Shown here: positions 43,373 through 53,657 of the stretch, piece after piece
Layout of the letters: every line of letters begins with the position of its first letter
How positions within the stretch are numbered: position 1 is the stretch's first letter
Assembly: GCF_001592365.1 (NCBI RefSeq)
Contig: NZ_BCWU01000005.1
Coordinates: 62,001-126,000 of the forward strand
Source: Gordonia hydrophobica NBRC 16057
GTDB taxonomy: Bacteria > Actinomycetota > Actinomycetes > Mycobacteriales > Mycobacteriaceae
DNA length: 64,000 bases
Direction: 5' to 3'
Notes under the pieces: model-generated
What the model was told of the DNA's origin: nothing
Database searches by the model: none
The model's input: only the letters and a program-made list of their open reading frames with translations
Program-made: the position numbers and the translations under genes

Positions 43373-45067
43373 ATGACGACCAATATGCGGGGGTTGTTCG
43401 ACGGGGGCGCCGACTTCGACATCAGTTCCACCGTGTCGTGGCACGCGCTGGTGACTCATCAGCAACACGTGTACAGCCTTCACCTGCGGGAACTGTTCGT
43501 CATGGAACCTGACCGCGGTCGTGAACTCACCGTGCAGGCCGGCGATCTGCGTATCGACTTCTCCAAGAATCTCATCACCGGCGAGACCATCGAACTGCTG
43601 GCCGCGCTGGCGCGCGAGGCAGGTGTCGAGGAGAAGCGCGACGCCATGTTCGCGGGGGCGCACGTGAACACCTCGGAAGACCGAGCGGTGCTGCACACGG
43701 CCCTGCGTCTTCCGCGCGACGCGGAGCTGGTGGTCGACGGTCAAGACGTGGTCGCCGACGTGCACGCGGTGCTCGACGCGATGGGCGATTTCACCGACCG
43801 CGTCCGCTCCGGCGAGTGGACGGGCCACACCGGCAAAGCGATCACCGACGTCGTGAACATCGGAATCGGCGGCAGCGACCTGGGGCCGGTCATGGCGTAC
43901 GAGGCGCTGCGGCACTACCGCCACCCGGGACTCACCGGGCACTTCGTCTCCAACAGCGACCCGGCAGATCTGGTCGCGGTGCTCGCCGGGCTCGATGCGG
44001 AGACCACCCTGTTCGTGGTGTCGTCGAAGACCTTCACCACCCTGGAGACCATCACCAACGCCACCGCAGCCAAGGCCTGGCTGCTCGCGGAGCTCGGTGT
44101 CGGCGAGGGGGATCCGGCGGTCGAGAAGCACTTCGTCGCGGTGAGCACCAACGCCGACGAAGTGGCGGCCTTCGGCATCGACACCGACAACATGTTCGGA
44201 TTCTGGAACTGGGTGGGTGGCCGCTACTCGATCGACTCCGCCATCGGGCTGTCGTTGATGATCGCGATCGGTCGGGAGCGCTTCGGCGAGTTCCTCGCCG
44301 GTTTCCACGCCGTCGACGAGCACTTCCGCACCGCGCCGCTCGAGGCGAACGGTCCCGCGCTGTTGGCCTTGATCGGCCTGTGGTACTCGAACTTCTGGGA
44401 CGCGCAGTCGCAAGCGGTGATGCCGTACTCCAACGACATGGAGCGCTTTCCGGCCTATCTGCAGCAGTTGACGATGGAGTCGAACGGCAAGTCGGTGACC
44501 GCAGGCGGCCAGCACGTCACCACGCCGACCGGATCCGTCTACTGGGGTGAGCCCGGCACCAATGGACAGCACGCCTTCTTCCAACTGCTGCACCAGGGAA
44601 CGTGGCTGATCCCCGCCGACTTCATCGGTTTCGCCAACCCCGTCGACGATCGACTGACCGCCGACGGGCGGTCGTTCCACGACATCTTGATGGCCAACTT
44701 CTTCGCCCAGACCGAGGTGTTGGCGTTCGGGAAGACCGCTGACGACATCGCCGACGAAGGCGTGCCGCCGACACTGGTCCCCCACAAGGTGATGCCCGGC
44801 AACCGGCCGTCGACGTCGATCCTGGCACCTCAGTTGACGCCGTCGGTCCTCGGCCAACTGATTGCGCTCTACGAGCACCAGACCTTCGTCAAGGGCATGG
44901 TGTGGGGGATCAATCCCTTCGACCAGTGGGGCGTGGAGCTCGGGAAGCAGCAGGCCAACGCGCTGATGGGCGTGATCGGCGACGACGCCGTGCCCGCGCC
45001 GCTGCCCGATTCGTCGACCGACGCCATGGTGCGCTGGTACCGCGAGCAGCGCGGCCGGAAGGCCTGA
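43373..45067 (+). CDS. pgi: Glucose-6-phosphate isomerase
   Basis: 564 residues, full length. It interconverts glucose 6-phosphate and fructose 6-phosphate. Both family signatures are present: [16 protein letters not shown] region with the sugar-phosphate loop, and [18 protein letters not shown] at the C-terminus; [18 protein letters not shown] is also typical. TACTGT lies seven bases before the ATG with no Shine-Dalgarno, so likely leaderless. Four bases separate its stop from the convergent chorismate mutase gene. Confidence 0.97.
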   Translation: MTTNMRGLFDGGADFDISSTVSWHALVTHQQHVYSLHLRELFVMEPDRGRELTVQAGDLRIDFSKNLITGETIELLAALAREAGVEEKRDAMFAGAHVNTSEDRAVLHTALRLPRDAELVVDGQDVVADVHAVLDAMGDFTDRVRSGEWTGHTGKAITDVVNIGIGGSDLGPVMAYEALRHYRHPGLTGHFVSNSDPADLVAVLAGLDAETTLFVVSSKTFTTLETITNATAAKAWLLAELGVGEGDPAVEKHFVAVSTNADEVAAFGIDTDNMFGFWNWVGGRYSIDSAIGLSLMIAIGRERFGEFLAGFHAVDEHFRTAPLEANGPALLALIGLWYSNFWDAQSQAVMPYSNDMERFPAYLQQLTMESNGKSVTAGGQHVTTPTGSVYWGEPGTNGQHAFFQLLHQGTWLIPADFIGFANPVDDRLTADGRSFHDILMANFFAQTEVLAFGKTADDIADEGVPPTLVPHKVMPGNRPSTSILAPQLTPSVLGQLIALYEHQTFVKGMVWGINPFDQWGVELGKQQANALMGVIGDDAVPAPLPDSSTDAMVRWYREQRGRKA

Positions 45068-45071
45068 GGCC

Positions 45072-45485
45072 CTAGCGACCCAGCGGGCCGCGGCCCAGGC
45101 GCAGAAGCAGCATGGCGAGCGTGTGGCCCTCCTTGCCGAGCGGTTCGAAGCGATCGAGGACCTTCATCTCTCGGCTGTGGACCAGGCGGGGGCCGCCGGT
45201 GGCCATGCGGTGGGCGCCGATCTTCTTCGAGACGGCGCTCCGGCGCTGGATGGCGGCGAGGATGACGGCATCCATGCGATCGATCTCGATGCGGAGTTCG
45301 TCGATGTCGTCGGGGAGCGCGGCAACGTCGGAGCTCAGGTTCAACGCATCGAGGTCGAGCGCGTACGGCACCGCGGTGCTCGCCGCGTCGGGCGCTGCTG
45401 CGGCCGCATCGGTCGCTCCGTCGTCGGTTGCCCTGCCGCCTTGCTGCTGATCATCCTGGTCACTCACGGTTTCTGATTTTGCCAC
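45072..45485 (-). CDS. Chorismate mutase, AroQ-delta type
   Basis: 137 residues with an N-terminal Gln, Asp and Ala-rich tail that is probably disordered. The catalytic domain is IDELRIEIDRMDAVILAAIQ with RRSAVSKKIGAHRMATGGPR and the end RLGRGPLGR. It converts chorismate to prephenate for Phe and Tyr. The small actinobacterial form (Rv0948c) is weak alone and is activated in complex with DAHP synthase through its C-terminal Arg-Leu-Gly-Arg region, which is present here. GTG at 45485; a GTG at 45467 is equally possible. Confidence 0.9.
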   Translation of the reverse strand: MAKSETVSDQDDQQQGGRATDDGATDAAAAAPDAASTAVPYALDLDALNLSSDVAALPDDIDELRIEIDRMDAVILAAIQRRSAVSKKIGAHRMATGGPRLVHSREMKVLDRFEPLGKEGHTLAMLLLRLGRGPLGR

Positions 45486-45574
45486 GTGCGACCGGTGTGT
45501 CCGACAGCGCGTAGGGTGTGCCCGCGAGGAGACCAGCGGTCATCCGCGCAGGCGACGCAGAGGAGAATGACGGA

Positions 45575-47404
45575 ATGATCACCGCCAGACGGGCCGGCGC
45601 CGTCGCCGTGGCACTGATTGCGGCGCAACTCGTCGTGCGCGCAGTGCTGGTGGCGTGGGGTGACTTCTACTGGGACGACCTGGTGCTGATCGGTCGCGCG
45701 TCGTCGCACTCGATCGTCAGTTGGGACTACCTCGCGCACAGTCATGACGGCCACTTCATGCCGGGCGCGTTCCTCGTCGCGGGGGTCAGCACGCTGATCG
45801 CGCCGGTCCAGTGGTGGCTTCCCGCAGCGACGTTGGTGGTGTTGCAGGCGATCGCGTCGTTCTCCGTGTGGCGGATGATCCGGGTGATCGCGCCGCGGCA
45901 ACTCGGCTGGGGTCTCGCCGCACTCGCGTTCTACCTGCTGACCCCGATGACGGTGGCGGCATTCGTGTGGTGGGCTGCGGGTCTGAACACGCTGCCGATG
46001 CAGGCGGCGATGGCGATCGTGGTGGCCAACGCCGTGATCCTGGTCCGCGACCGCCCCGACGAACGGCGCACGCGACGCCTGCTGATCGGCGCCGTGGTCG
46101 CGTTCGTGGTCGCTCTGCTCTTCTTCGAGAAGTCGCTGTTCATCGTGCCGGTCGCCTTCGTCGCGGCTCTACTCGTGGTGCGTGGCGGCACGCATCCGGC
46201 GCCGGAGGGCGACGTCGACTACCGCCGGTCGCCGCTCACCCAGACCTTTGTCCGGGCACGCACTCTGTGGCTGATCCTCGGCGGCATCTTCGTCGCATGG
46301 ACCGTGCTGTTTCTCGCGACGTCGACGGCCACCGCCGGCTCGCATTCGATCGGGCAGACCTTCCATTTGGTGTGGCGGACGGTCAACAACGCGATCGTCC
46401 CGTCGTTCGTGGGCGGTCCGTGGTCGTGGAGTCGCTGGACGCCGTCGCCGCCGATGGGCTTCCCGTCGGTGTGGATGATCGTCGTCGGGTGGCTGCTGCT
46501 GGTAGCGGTGGTGCTGGTCACGGTGAAGGTCAAGCGCGGCGCCGTCGCCATCTGGGTGTGTGCGCTCGGCTATGCGGTCGGCGCACAGATCCCGGTGATG
46601 TGGAATCGGTCGAGTGAGAACACCGCACTGGAACTCGCGCAGACCATGCGGTACCTGCCGGACGCGGCGCTGGTCCTCACCATTGCGTTCGCGCTGCTGG
46701 CGGCAGCTCCGCGCGACGTCGGAGCGCACTCCGCGGACATCACGGCACGCGCGCGGCCGGTGGCGGCGGTCGGCATGGTCGGCGGTGTCCTCGTCGCCGT
46801 GTCGGCGTTGGTCGCGACCATGGCGTACGGGCAGTCGTGGCGCGACGACCCGACCGGCGACTACCTCGCCAACGCCCGTGCGTCACTGGCGCAGATGGAC
46901 GGCAAGACGATGTTCGACCAGCCGGTCCCGCTCGAGGTCCTGCTGCCGGTCGCGTACCCGAACAACATGATCAGCCGGGTCTTCGGCGGACTCCGGAAGC
47001 GCCCCGACTTCGGGAACGTGACCGATGATCTCCAGGTCCTGGATCCGGAGGGCAGGCTCGCCCGCGGCGCCGTGATCGGACTGCGCACCTTCTCGCCGAG
47101 TCGCGGGAGCTGCGCTCGACCGCGGATCGACGGACCCACCGAGCTGCCGCTGAGTGGCCCGCTGATGGACTGGAAGTTCACCGTCGGTTTCAGCTACTGC
47201 GCCGACCGCGACGGCGTCGTCGAACTCCGGTTGGAGGGCGGAAGCCCCGTCGAGGCGCCGGTCCGCGCCGGTCTGCATGCGTTGTACGTTCAGCTCGAGG
47301 GCCACGGCACCGACCTCCGGATCCGGCCCGTCACGCCGGGGCTGCGCCTGCACACCGGGGACGGCAGGGTCGGCGAGCCCGCGGTCGCCGCGCTCGTGCC
47401 GTAG
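45575..47404 (+). CDS. Polytopic membrane protein, GT-C glycosyltransferase-like
   Basis: 609 residues, about ten membrane spans in the first 430 residues, then a soluble extracytoplasmic domain of about 170 residues. The first loop holds WGDFYWDDLVLIGRA, an acidic Asp-Asp motif of the kind found in GT-C enzymes that use polyprenyl-linked sugars. No exact family recognised. ATG at 45575 follows GAGGAGA. Divergent from chorismate mutase and 105 bases before the helicase gene. Cell-envelope glycosylation is a reasonable guess only. Confidence 0.6.
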   Translation: MITARRAGAVAVALIAAQLVVRAVLVAWGDFYWDDLVLIGRASSHSIVSWDYLAHSHDGHFMPGAFLVAGVSTLIAPVQWWLPAATLVVLQAIASFSVWRMIRVIAPRQLGWGLAALAFYLLTPMTVAAFVWWAAGLNTLPMQAAMAIVVANAVILVRDRPDERRTRRLLIGAVVAFVVALLFFEKSLFIVPVAFVAALLVVRGGTHPAPEGDVDYRRSPLTQTFVRARTLWLILGGIFVAWTVLFLATSTATAGSHSIGQTFHLVWRTVNNAIVPSFVGGPWSWSRWTPSPPMGFPSVWMIVVGWLLLVAVVLVTVKVKRGAVAIWVCALGYAVGAQIPVMWNRSSENTALELAQTMRYLPDAALVLTIAFALLAAAPRDVGAHSADITARARPVAAVGMVGGVLVAVSALVATMAYGQSWRDDPTGDYLANARASLAQMDGKTMFDQPVPLEVLLPVAYPNNMISRVFGGLRKRPDFGNVTDDLQVLDPEGRLARGAVIGLRTFSPSRGSCARPRIDGPTELPLSGPLMDWKFTVGFSYCADRDGVVELRLEGGSPVEAPVRAGLHALYVQLEGHGTDLRIRPVTPGLRLHTGDGRVGEPAVAALVP

Positions 47405-47509
47405 TCGATTGATCACCGCTCCGCCGGGGGAGGCGGCTGTGGCGTGAGATCGGTCCGAGCCACCAGCGGCCACGGACCTGTCAGACCTCGCGGGTAGCCT
47501 GGACAGGCC

Positions 47510-50023
47510 ATGAACACTTCACTTGCCGCCTTCGACGAGACCACGCTCAGCGACCGGGGACGCGAGCTCCTCGACGGACTCAACCCGCAGCAACGGGAGG
47601 CCGTGCTGCACGCGGGGTCGCCGCTGCTGATCGTCGCCGGCGCAGGATCGGGTAAGACGGCTGTGCTGACCCGACGCATCGCGTTCCTGCTCGCCGAACG
47701 CGATGTGACACCCGGCCAGATCTTGGCGATCACCTTCACCAACAAGGCGGCGGCGGAGATGCGGGAACGCGTCATCGACCTCGTCGGACCGCGCGCGGCG
47801 TACATGTGGGTGTCGACCTTCCACTCGACGTGCGTGCGGATTCTGCGTGCGCAATCGGGTCTGCTCGGCAACCGCAACTCCAACTTCTCGATCTACGACG
47901 CCGACGACTCGCGTCGGCTGCTCGGCATGGTGGTTCGCGATCTCGACCTCGATCCGAAGAAATTCAGTCCGCGCGGCGTCGGAACGCAGATCTCGAACTT
48001 CAAGAACGAGCTCAAAGATCCCGAGGACGCCGCCGCCGACGCCGCGGCCGAAGGCAACACCGACCTCGCGGCGGGCACCATCGCCCAGATCTACGGCGAA
48101 TATCAGCGACGCCTCGCGGCCGCGAACGCCTTCGACTTCGACGACCTCATCGGCGAGACAGTGTCCCTGCTGCAGCGGCATCCGAACGTCGCGGAGTACT
48201 ACCGACGTCGATTCCGCCACGTCCTCATCGACGAGTATCAGGACACCAACCACGCCCAGTACGTGCTGGTCCGCGAACTCGTCGGCGACCGCGTCACCGA
48301 GGCGGGACTGGAGCCGTCGGAGCTGTGCGTGGTCGGCGACGCCGACCAGTCGATCTACGCCTTCCGCGGTGCGACGATCCGCAACATCGAAGAGTTCGAG
48401 CGCGACTACCCCGACGCCGCCACCATCCTGCTGGAGCAGAACTATCGCTCCACACAGACCATCTTGTCGGCCGCGAACGCCGTCATCTCACGCAATGCCA
48501 ACCGTCGCGAGAAGAAGCTGTGGACCGACTCCGGCGACGGCGATCTGATCGTCGGCTACGTGGCGGACTCCGACCGTGACGAAGCCGCCTTCATCGCCAA
48601 ACAGATCGAGGAACTCGTCGACTACTCGATCGGCGGGTCGTCGAGCCACACCTACGCCGATGTCGCCGTGTTCTACCGCACCAACACCGGATCGCGGTCG
48701 TTGGAAGAGGTCTTCGTCCGCCACGGCATCCCGTACAAGGTGGTCGGCGGCACCAAGTTCTACGAGCGCAAAGAAGTCCGCGACATCGTCGCCTACCTGC
48801 GTGTGGTCGCCAACCCGGACGACTCGGTCAGCCTGCGCCGTATCCTCAACACGCCACGCCGCGGGATCGGTGACCGCGCCGAGGCCTGCGTCGCCGTGCA
48901 CTCGGAGAACTTGGGCATCAGCTTCTACCAGGCGCTCGTCGATGCCACCGAGAACCGGGTCGCACTTCTCAACACCCGCGCGGTCAAGCAGATCACCGGC
49001 TTCGTCGATCTCATCGAAGGGCTGCGCAGCGACTTCCTGATGGCGTTCGGCGCCGTCGGGGGAGACGCGGTCGACGCCGCCGTGGCCGATGCGACGACCG
49101 AGGGCGCCGATGTCGGTGATCTCGTCGACGCCATCGTCGATCGCAGTGGATACCGTGCCGAACTCGAAGCGTCCAACGACCCCCAGGACGCGGCGCGGAT
49201 GGACAATCTCAACGAGCTGATCGCCGTCGCCCGGGACTTCAGCGCCGAAGCAGCGCAGGGCGATGACAGTGCGGACGAGGACGGCGACGCGGCTGACGAC
49301 TCCGATGCCGGCGAGATCATCGGCGATGGCGAGCCGGAGCCCGGTTCGCTCGCGGCCTTCCTGGAGAAGGTGGCCCTGGTCGCCGACGCCGATCAGGTGC
49401 CGGACGAGGGGGAGGGCGTCGTCACGATGATGACCCTGCACACCGCCAAGGGGCTCGAATTCCCCGTCGTCTTCGTGACCGGTTGGGAGGACGGGCACTT
49501 CCCGCACATGCGCGCCCTCGGCGATCCGGCCGAGCTCAGCGAAGAACGTCGCCTCGCCTACGTCGGGATCACCCGTGCCCGGGAGAAGCTGTATCTCACA
49601 CGCGCGATGTCGCGGGCGTCGTGGGGGCAGCCCGTCTCCAACCCCGAGTCGCGGTTCTTGCAAGAGGTCCCGCAGCACCTCATCGACTGGCAGCGGACCG
49701 AGCCCAAGCGCGGTATGCGCGACCTTGGTGCGCGCGGCGGCAGCTTCGGTTTCGGCTCCGCGCGCGGCGGGTCGTCGTTCGGCGGTTCGGACTCCGGTTT
49801 CGGGGCGGGGTCGCGCGGGCGCTCGTCCGACCCCACGCGCGGTCGCAACAAGAACGTGCACTATGACATCGGCGATCGCATGAACCATCCGCAGTACGGA
49901 ATGGGGAAGGCTGTTGCCAAGGAGGGCAGCGGCGTCACCGAACGCATCACGTTCGATTTCGGCGGCAACGTCGGACGAGTCACGCTGATGACCGTCGGCG
50001 GCCTGCCGGGCGAGAAGCTGTAG
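47510..50023 (+). CDS. uvrD1: ATP-dependent DNA helicase UvrD1/PcrA
   Basis: 837 residues, SF1A helicase. Walker A GAGSGKT at residues 44-50, TFTNKAAAEM (Ia), LIDEYQDTN (II), VGDADQSIYAFRGA (III), EQNYRSTQ (IV), TLHTAKGLEFPVVF (V) and YVGITRAREKL (VI). An acidic insert (about residues 583-605, DDSADEDGDAAD) and a Gly/Ser-rich linker precede a C-terminal Tudor-like domain (HYDIGDRMNHPQYGMGKAVA) that in this family contacts RNA polymerase or Ku. Acts in nucleotide-excision repair and replication. Order with chorismate mutase, M23 peptidase and sucCD matches Rv0948c to Rv0952. Confidence 0.95.
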   Translation: MNTSLAAFDETTLSDRGRELLDGLNPQQREAVLHAGSPLLIVAGAGSGKTAVLTRRIAFLLAERDVTPGQILAITFTNKAAAEMRERVIDLVGPRAAYMWVSTFHSTCVRILRAQSGLLGNRNSNFSIYDADDSRRLLGMVVRDLDLDPKKFSPRGVGTQISNFKNELKDPEDAAADAAAEGNTDLAAGTIAQIYGEYQRRLAAANAFDFDDLIGETVSLLQRHPNVAEYYRRRFRHVLIDEYQDTNHAQYVLVRELVGDRVTEAGLEPSELCVVGDADQSIYAFRGATIRNIEEFERDYPDAATILLEQNYRSTQTILSAANAVISRNANRREKKLWTDSGDGDLIVGYVADSDRDEAAFIAKQIEELVDYSIGGSSSHTYADVAVFYRTNTGSRSLEEVFVRHGIPYKVVGGTKFYERKEVRDIVAYLRVVANPDDSVSLRRILNTPRRGIGDRAEACVAVHSENLGISFYQALVDATENRVALLNTRAVKQITGFVDLIEGLRSDFLMAFGAVGGDAVDAAVADATTEGADVGDLVDAIVDRSGYRAELEASNDPQDAARMDNLNELIAVARDFSAEAAQGDDSADEDGDAADDSDAGEIIGDGEPEPGSLAAFLEKVALVADADQVPDEGEGVVTMMTLHTAKGLEFPVVFVTGWEDGHFPHMRALGDPAELSEERRLAYVGITRAREKLYLTRAMSRASWGQPVSNPESRFLQEVPQHLIDWQRTEPKRGMRDLGARGGSFGFGSARGGSSFGGSDSGFGAGSRGRSSDPTRGRNKNVHYDIGDRMNHPQYGMGKAVAKEGSGVTERITFDFGGNVGRVTLMTVGGLPGEKL

Positions 50024-50063
50024 CGCTCAGGGAGGCGAGTGTCGCGTGCGATCCGCGCGCCTA

Positions 50064-50094
50064 CGCGGCACTCGAGACCATCGTCAGTGCCGCG
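50064..50094. terminator. Hairpin between uvrD1 and the M23 gene
   Basis: CGCGGCACT (50064-50072) with AGTGCCGCG (50086-50094), nine-base arms, 13-base loop that contains CTCGAGACCA-like sequence. Between convergent genes, so can serve both. Confidence 0.65.
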
Positions 50095-50113
50095 GGAGTA
50101 GTCTGCGGGGTGG

Positions 50114-51151
50114 CTAGCCTTCTAGCGCGGAGAGCTTCACGCCGTGCTTCGCCAGCCAGGGCGCCGGGTCGACCTTCATCATCTGGCCGCCCTTCGGGAT
50201 CCAGACCTCGAAGTGGACGTGGGGGCCGGTCGAGAAGCCCTCGTTGCCGACCAGGGCGATGGTGTCGCCCGCGGTGACCTTCTGGCCGACCTTCACCAGC
50301 ACGCCGGACGACGACATGTGGCCGTACATCGACATCGTGCCGTCGGCCGCCTCTATCACGACCCAGTTGCCGTAGCCGGACGCCGTGCCTGCTTTCTTGA
50401 CCACACCGTCGGTGACCGCGTGAATCGGCGTGCCGAGTGGTGCGGCGAGGTCCAGCCCGCCGTGGAACGAGCCCCAGCGGGGCGCGAACGCCGACGTCAG
50501 GTGGTAGCCGCCGAGCGGAATCGGGCTCACGAACAGCGGCTTGCGCTTGGCTGCCTCGGCGGCGGCGACGGCCTTCTGGTGAGCGGTGCCAACTGCGAGC
50601 TGGGAATCGTAGTCGGACATGTCGGACGTCGACGTGGAACCGACGACACGAGGAGCGTCGGGCGTGGTGACACTGGCGGCCGGAACCACGGCAGCGTCAG
50701 CCGGCGCCGGAGCGGGGCTGGCGGAGATCGGGCTCGGCTGACCGTCGCCCGCCGATCCGGTGACCGCCATGGCGGTGGCGCCTGCGGCGATCGCGAAGAG
50801 CGCGGTTCGAGCGCGGAGGGCTGCGGGCGGCGCTTGCAGACGATGCTTCGGCTTGCTGCGCTCGGGAGCGGGGGTCTCTACCGGCGTGTCGTCGCCGTCG
50901 AGGGGCTCGTCGACAGGCAGCATGAGTTCGGTGGTGCTGATGTTGTCGGTGCTCAGAGCGGGGATGTCGTCGCCCAGGCCGAGGCGCAGGCGGCGCGACG
51001 GGAGCGGGAAGTCGCGCGTCGCCGGAGTGTCTAGGGTCGCCGGAGTGTCTAGGGAAGCGGTGTCGAGAGATGCGAGTTCGTCTTGGCGGGCAGTCGTGCC
51101 GTCACGGTCGAGAAGGCTCCGTGTTGCCAAGTCGTTCACCTCACATCGCAT
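50114..51151 (-). CDS. M23 (LytM) family peptidase, membrane-anchored
   Basis: 345 residues. A cytoplasmic N-terminal tail of about 110 residues, one membrane span (TALFAIAAGATAMAVTGSAG), a Pro/Ala-rich linker, a short helical segment, then a LytM domain with HGGLDLAAPLG and GPHVHFEVW. The HGGxD and HxH zinc-binding positions are present, so it may cleave peptidoglycan cross-bridges. The tail has an 18-bp tandem duplication (ATLDTP repeat). ATG at 51151; the family homologue is Rv0950c. A GTnAC cluster lies upstream. Confidence 0.85.
   Translation of the reverse strand: MRCEVNDLATRSLLDRDGTTARQDELASLDTASLDTPATLDTPATRDFPLPSRRLRLGLGDDIPALSTDNISTTELMLPVDEPLDGDDTPVETPAPERSKPKHRLQAPPAALRARTALFAIAAGATAMAVTGSAGDGQPSPISASPAPAPADAAVVPAASVTTPDAPRVVGSTSTSDMSDYDSQLAVGTAHQKAVAAAEAAKRKPLFVSPIPLGGYHLTSAFAPRWGSFHGGLDLAAPLGTPIHAVTDGVVKKAGTASGYGNWVVIEAADGTMSMYGHMSSSGVLVKVGQKVTAGDTIALVGNEGFSTGPHVHFEVWIPKGGQMMKVDPAPWLAKHGVKLSALEG
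51018..51053. repeat. 18-bp tandem duplication inside the M23 gene
   Basis: GTCGCCGGAGTGTCTAGG occurs twice in a row (51018-51035, 51036-51053). In frame, it duplicates a six-residue LDTPAT unit in the disordered N-terminal tail. Confidence 0.85.
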
Positions 51152-51184
51152 CTCACGACGGCACCGTCTTCAGGTGTCCATGTC

Positions 51185-51219
51185 GTGACCTAGTCGTTAC
51201 CAACCTCAATGACGGTAAC
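51185..51219. promoter_or_regulatory. GTnAC cluster upstream of the M23 gene
   Basis: GTGAC (51185-51189) and GTTAC (51196-51200) are direct repeats 11 bp apart; GTAAC (51215-51219) pairs with GTTAC as an inverted repeat (TCGTTAC with GTAACGA). This resembles MtrA-type boxes that control wall peptidases in Corynebacteriales. No further evidence. Confidence 0.35.
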
Positions 51220-51440
51220 GAACGCCGAGCGTGAAGTCTACCGGCCGGTGGCAGGGCGGCCTCATTTCGGCTGCTCAGCGGGCGGATTTTCGGTGCACAC
51301 AGGGTTACTGGCGAGTAGGGCGTGATAATTCGCACAAGGTTGGGGGATGGGTGCCAGTGCGACCGGGCCGTGGCATTAGAGTCGCCTATGGCCCGCGTTA
51401 CACCGAAGCGGGCGGAACATTACTTCAGATGGTGAGCTGA

Positions 51441-52604
51441 ATGGATCTCTTCGAATACCAGGCGAAGGAACTGTTCGCCAAGCATGGGGTACCCACCTCA
51501 CCCGGTCGGGTGACCGATACTGCCGCCGATGCGCGCGCGATTGCCGAGGAAATTGGCAAGCCCGTGATGGTCAAGGCGCAGGTCAAGGTCGGCGGCCGCG
51601 GTAAGGCGGGTGGCGTCAAGTACGCCGCAACCCCTGATGACGCACAGACGCACGCTGAAAACATCCTCGGGCTCGATATCAAGGGCCATATCGTCAAGAG
51701 GCTCCTCGTCGCTGAAGCCAGCGACATCGCTGAGGAGTACTACATCTCGTTCCTGCTGGACCGTGCGAACCGCACCTACCTGGCCATGTGCTCGGTCGAG
51801 GGCGGCATGGAGATCGAAGAGGTCGCGGCCACCAAGCCTGAGCGCCTGGCCAAGATCGCCGTCGACGCAGTCAAGGGCGTCGACCTCGCCTTCGCGCGCG
51901 AAATCGCTGAGAAGGGCCACCTGCCCGCCGAGGTGCTCGACGCCGCGGCCGTGACCATCCAGAAGCTGTGGGAGACCTTCATCGCTGAAGACGCTCTCCT
52001 GGTCGAGGTCAACCCGCTGGTTCGCACCCCCGACGATCAGATCCTGGCGCTCGACGGCAAGGTGACCCTGGACGGCAACGCGGACTTCCGTCAGGCCGGC
52101 CACGCCGAGTTCCAGGACAAGGACGCGACCGATCCCCTCGAGCTCAAGGCTCAGGAGAACGACCTCAACTACGTCAAGCTCGACGGACAGGTCGGCGTCA
52201 TCGGCAACGGTGCGGGTCTGGTCATGTCGACCCTCGACGTCGTCGCCTACGCGGGCGAGAAGCACGGCGGCGTGAAGCCCGCCAACTTCCTGGACATCGG
52301 CGGCGGCGCCTCGGCCGACGTCATGGCCGCGGGCCTCGACGTCATCCTCGGCGACGAGCAGGTCAAGAGCGTCTTCGTGAACGTCTTCGGCGGCATCACC
52401 GCCTGTGACGCGGTCGCCAACGGCATCGTCGGCGCACTCGCCAAGCTGGGCGACGCAGCCAGCAAGCCGCTCGTGGTCCGTCTCGACGGCAACAAGGTCG
52501 ACGAGGGTCGCAAGATTCTCGCTGAGGCCAACCATCCCCTGGTGACCGTGGCCGACACCATGGATGCCGGTGCCGACAAGGCCGCCGAGCTGGCGAACAA
52601 GTAG
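51441..52604 (+). CDS. sucC: Succinyl-CoA synthetase beta subunit
   Basis: 387 residues. ATP-grasp subunit that supplies the nucleotide site; with SucD it converts succinyl-CoA to succinate and ATP in the TCA cycle. [36 protein letters not shown] and the C-terminal [16 protein letters not shown] are diagnostic. Sixteen bases separate it from sucD. The 289-base region upstream holds its promoter and that of the divergent M23 gene. Confidence 0.97.
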   Translation: MDLFEYQAKELFAKHGVPTSPGRVTDTAADARAIAEEIGKPVMVKAQVKVGGRGKAGGVKYAATPDDAQTHAENILGLDIKGHIVKRLLVAEASDIAEEYYISFLLDRANRTYLAMCSVEGGMEIEEVAATKPERLAKIAVDAVKGVDLAFAREIAEKGHLPAEVLDAAAVTIQKLWETFIAEDALLVEVNPLVRTPDDQILALDGKVTLDGNADFRQAGHAEFQDKDATDPLELKAQENDLNYVKLDGQVGVIGNGAGLVMSTLDVVAYAGEKHGGVKPANFLDIGGGASADVMAAGLDVILGDEQVKSVFVNVFGGITACDAVANGIVGALAKLGDAASKPLVVRLDGNKVDEGRKILAEANHPLVTVADTMDAGADKAAELANK

Positions 52605-52620
52605 GAGACGAAGCAGACTC

Positions 52621-53523
52621 ATGTCGATCTACCTGAATAAGAACAACAAGGTCATCGTCCAGGGCATCACCGGCGGCGAGGGCACCAAGCACACCGCGCT
52701 GATGCTCAAGGCCGGCACCAACGTCGTCGGCGGCGTGAACGCCCGCAAGGCAGGCACCACCGTGTCGCACGTCGACGCCGACGGCAACGCCGTCGAGCTG
52801 CCGGTGTTCGCGTCGGTCGCCGAGGCCATGGAGAAGACCGGAGCCGACACCTCGATCGCCTTCGTGCCCCCCGCCTTCTCGAAGGACGCGATCATCGAGG
52901 CCATCGACGCGGAGATTCCGCTGCTCGTGGTCATCACCGAGGGCATCCCCGTGCAGGACTCGGCGTACGCCTGGGCCTACAACGTCGAAAAGGGTGAGAA
53001 GACCCGCATCATCGGCCCGAACTGCCCCGGCATCATCACGCCGGGCGAGGCCCTGGTCGGCATCACCCCGAACAACATCACCGACAAGGGCCCGATCGGC
53101 CTCGTCTCGAAGTCGGGCACGCTGACCTACCAGATGATGTACGAGCTGCGCGATCTCGGCTTCTCGAGCGCCATCGGCATCGGCGGAGACCCGGTCATCG
53201 GGACCACCCACATCGACGCCATCGAGGCGTTCGAGAAGGACCCGGAGACCAAGCTCATCGTCATGATCGGCGAGATCGGCGGCGACGCCGAGGAGCGGGC
53301 CGCCGAGTACATCAAGGCCAACGTCACCAAGCCGGTCGTCGGTTACGTCGCGGGCTTCACGGCTCCCGAGGGCAAGACCATGGGCCACGCGGGCGCCATC
53401 GTCTCCGGCAGCTCCGGCACCGCCGCTGCCAAGAAGGAGGCTCTCGAGGCCGCAGGCGTCAAGGTCGGCAAGACGCCGAGCGAGACCGCTGCACTGGCAC
53501 GCGAGCTCTTCTCGGCACTCTGA
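52621..53523 (+). CDS. sucD: Succinyl-CoA synthetase alpha subunit
   Basis: 300 residues. CoA-binding Rossmann domain ([20 protein letters not shown]) and the ligase domain with the phosphorylated histidine in [17 protein letters not shown]; also [14 protein letters not shown]. The start used is the ATG at 52621 after AGGAGACGAAGCAG; an in-frame extension into sucC is not conserved. Ends before a strong terminator. Confidence 0.97.
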   Translation: MSIYLNKNNKVIVQGITGGEGTKHTALMLKAGTNVVGGVNARKAGTTVSHVDADGNAVELPVFASVAEAMEKTGADTSIAFVPPAFSKDAIIEAIDAEIPLLVVITEGIPVQDSAYAWAYNVEKGEKTRIIGPNCPGIITPGEALVGITPNNITDKGPIGLVSKSGTLTYQMMYELRDLGFSSAIGIGGDPVIGTTHIDAIEAFEKDPETKLIVMIGEIGGDAEERAAEYIKANVTKPVVGYVAGFTAPEGKTMGHAGAIVSGSSGTAAAKKEALEAAGVKVGKTPSETAALARELFSAL

Positions 53524-53556
53524 TCTGTTCCGACCTCCGGGTCGGACGTGAATCGC

Positions 53557-53605
53557 ACAGCGCCCCGGCGCGGCAGCAATGCCGTCCGGGGCGCTGTACT
53601 CTTTT
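53557..53605 (+). terminator. Rho-independent terminator of sucCD
   Basis: ACAGCGCCCCGG (53557-53568) with CCGGGGCGCTGT (53586-53597), perfect 12-bp stem, then ACTCTTTT. One of the few terminators here with a T tract. Confidence 0.9.
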
Positions 53606-53657
53606 CGCCGGTGCAAGACACCTTCCCCCGCGTGGAGTCGAGTGATTAGATGCGTGC

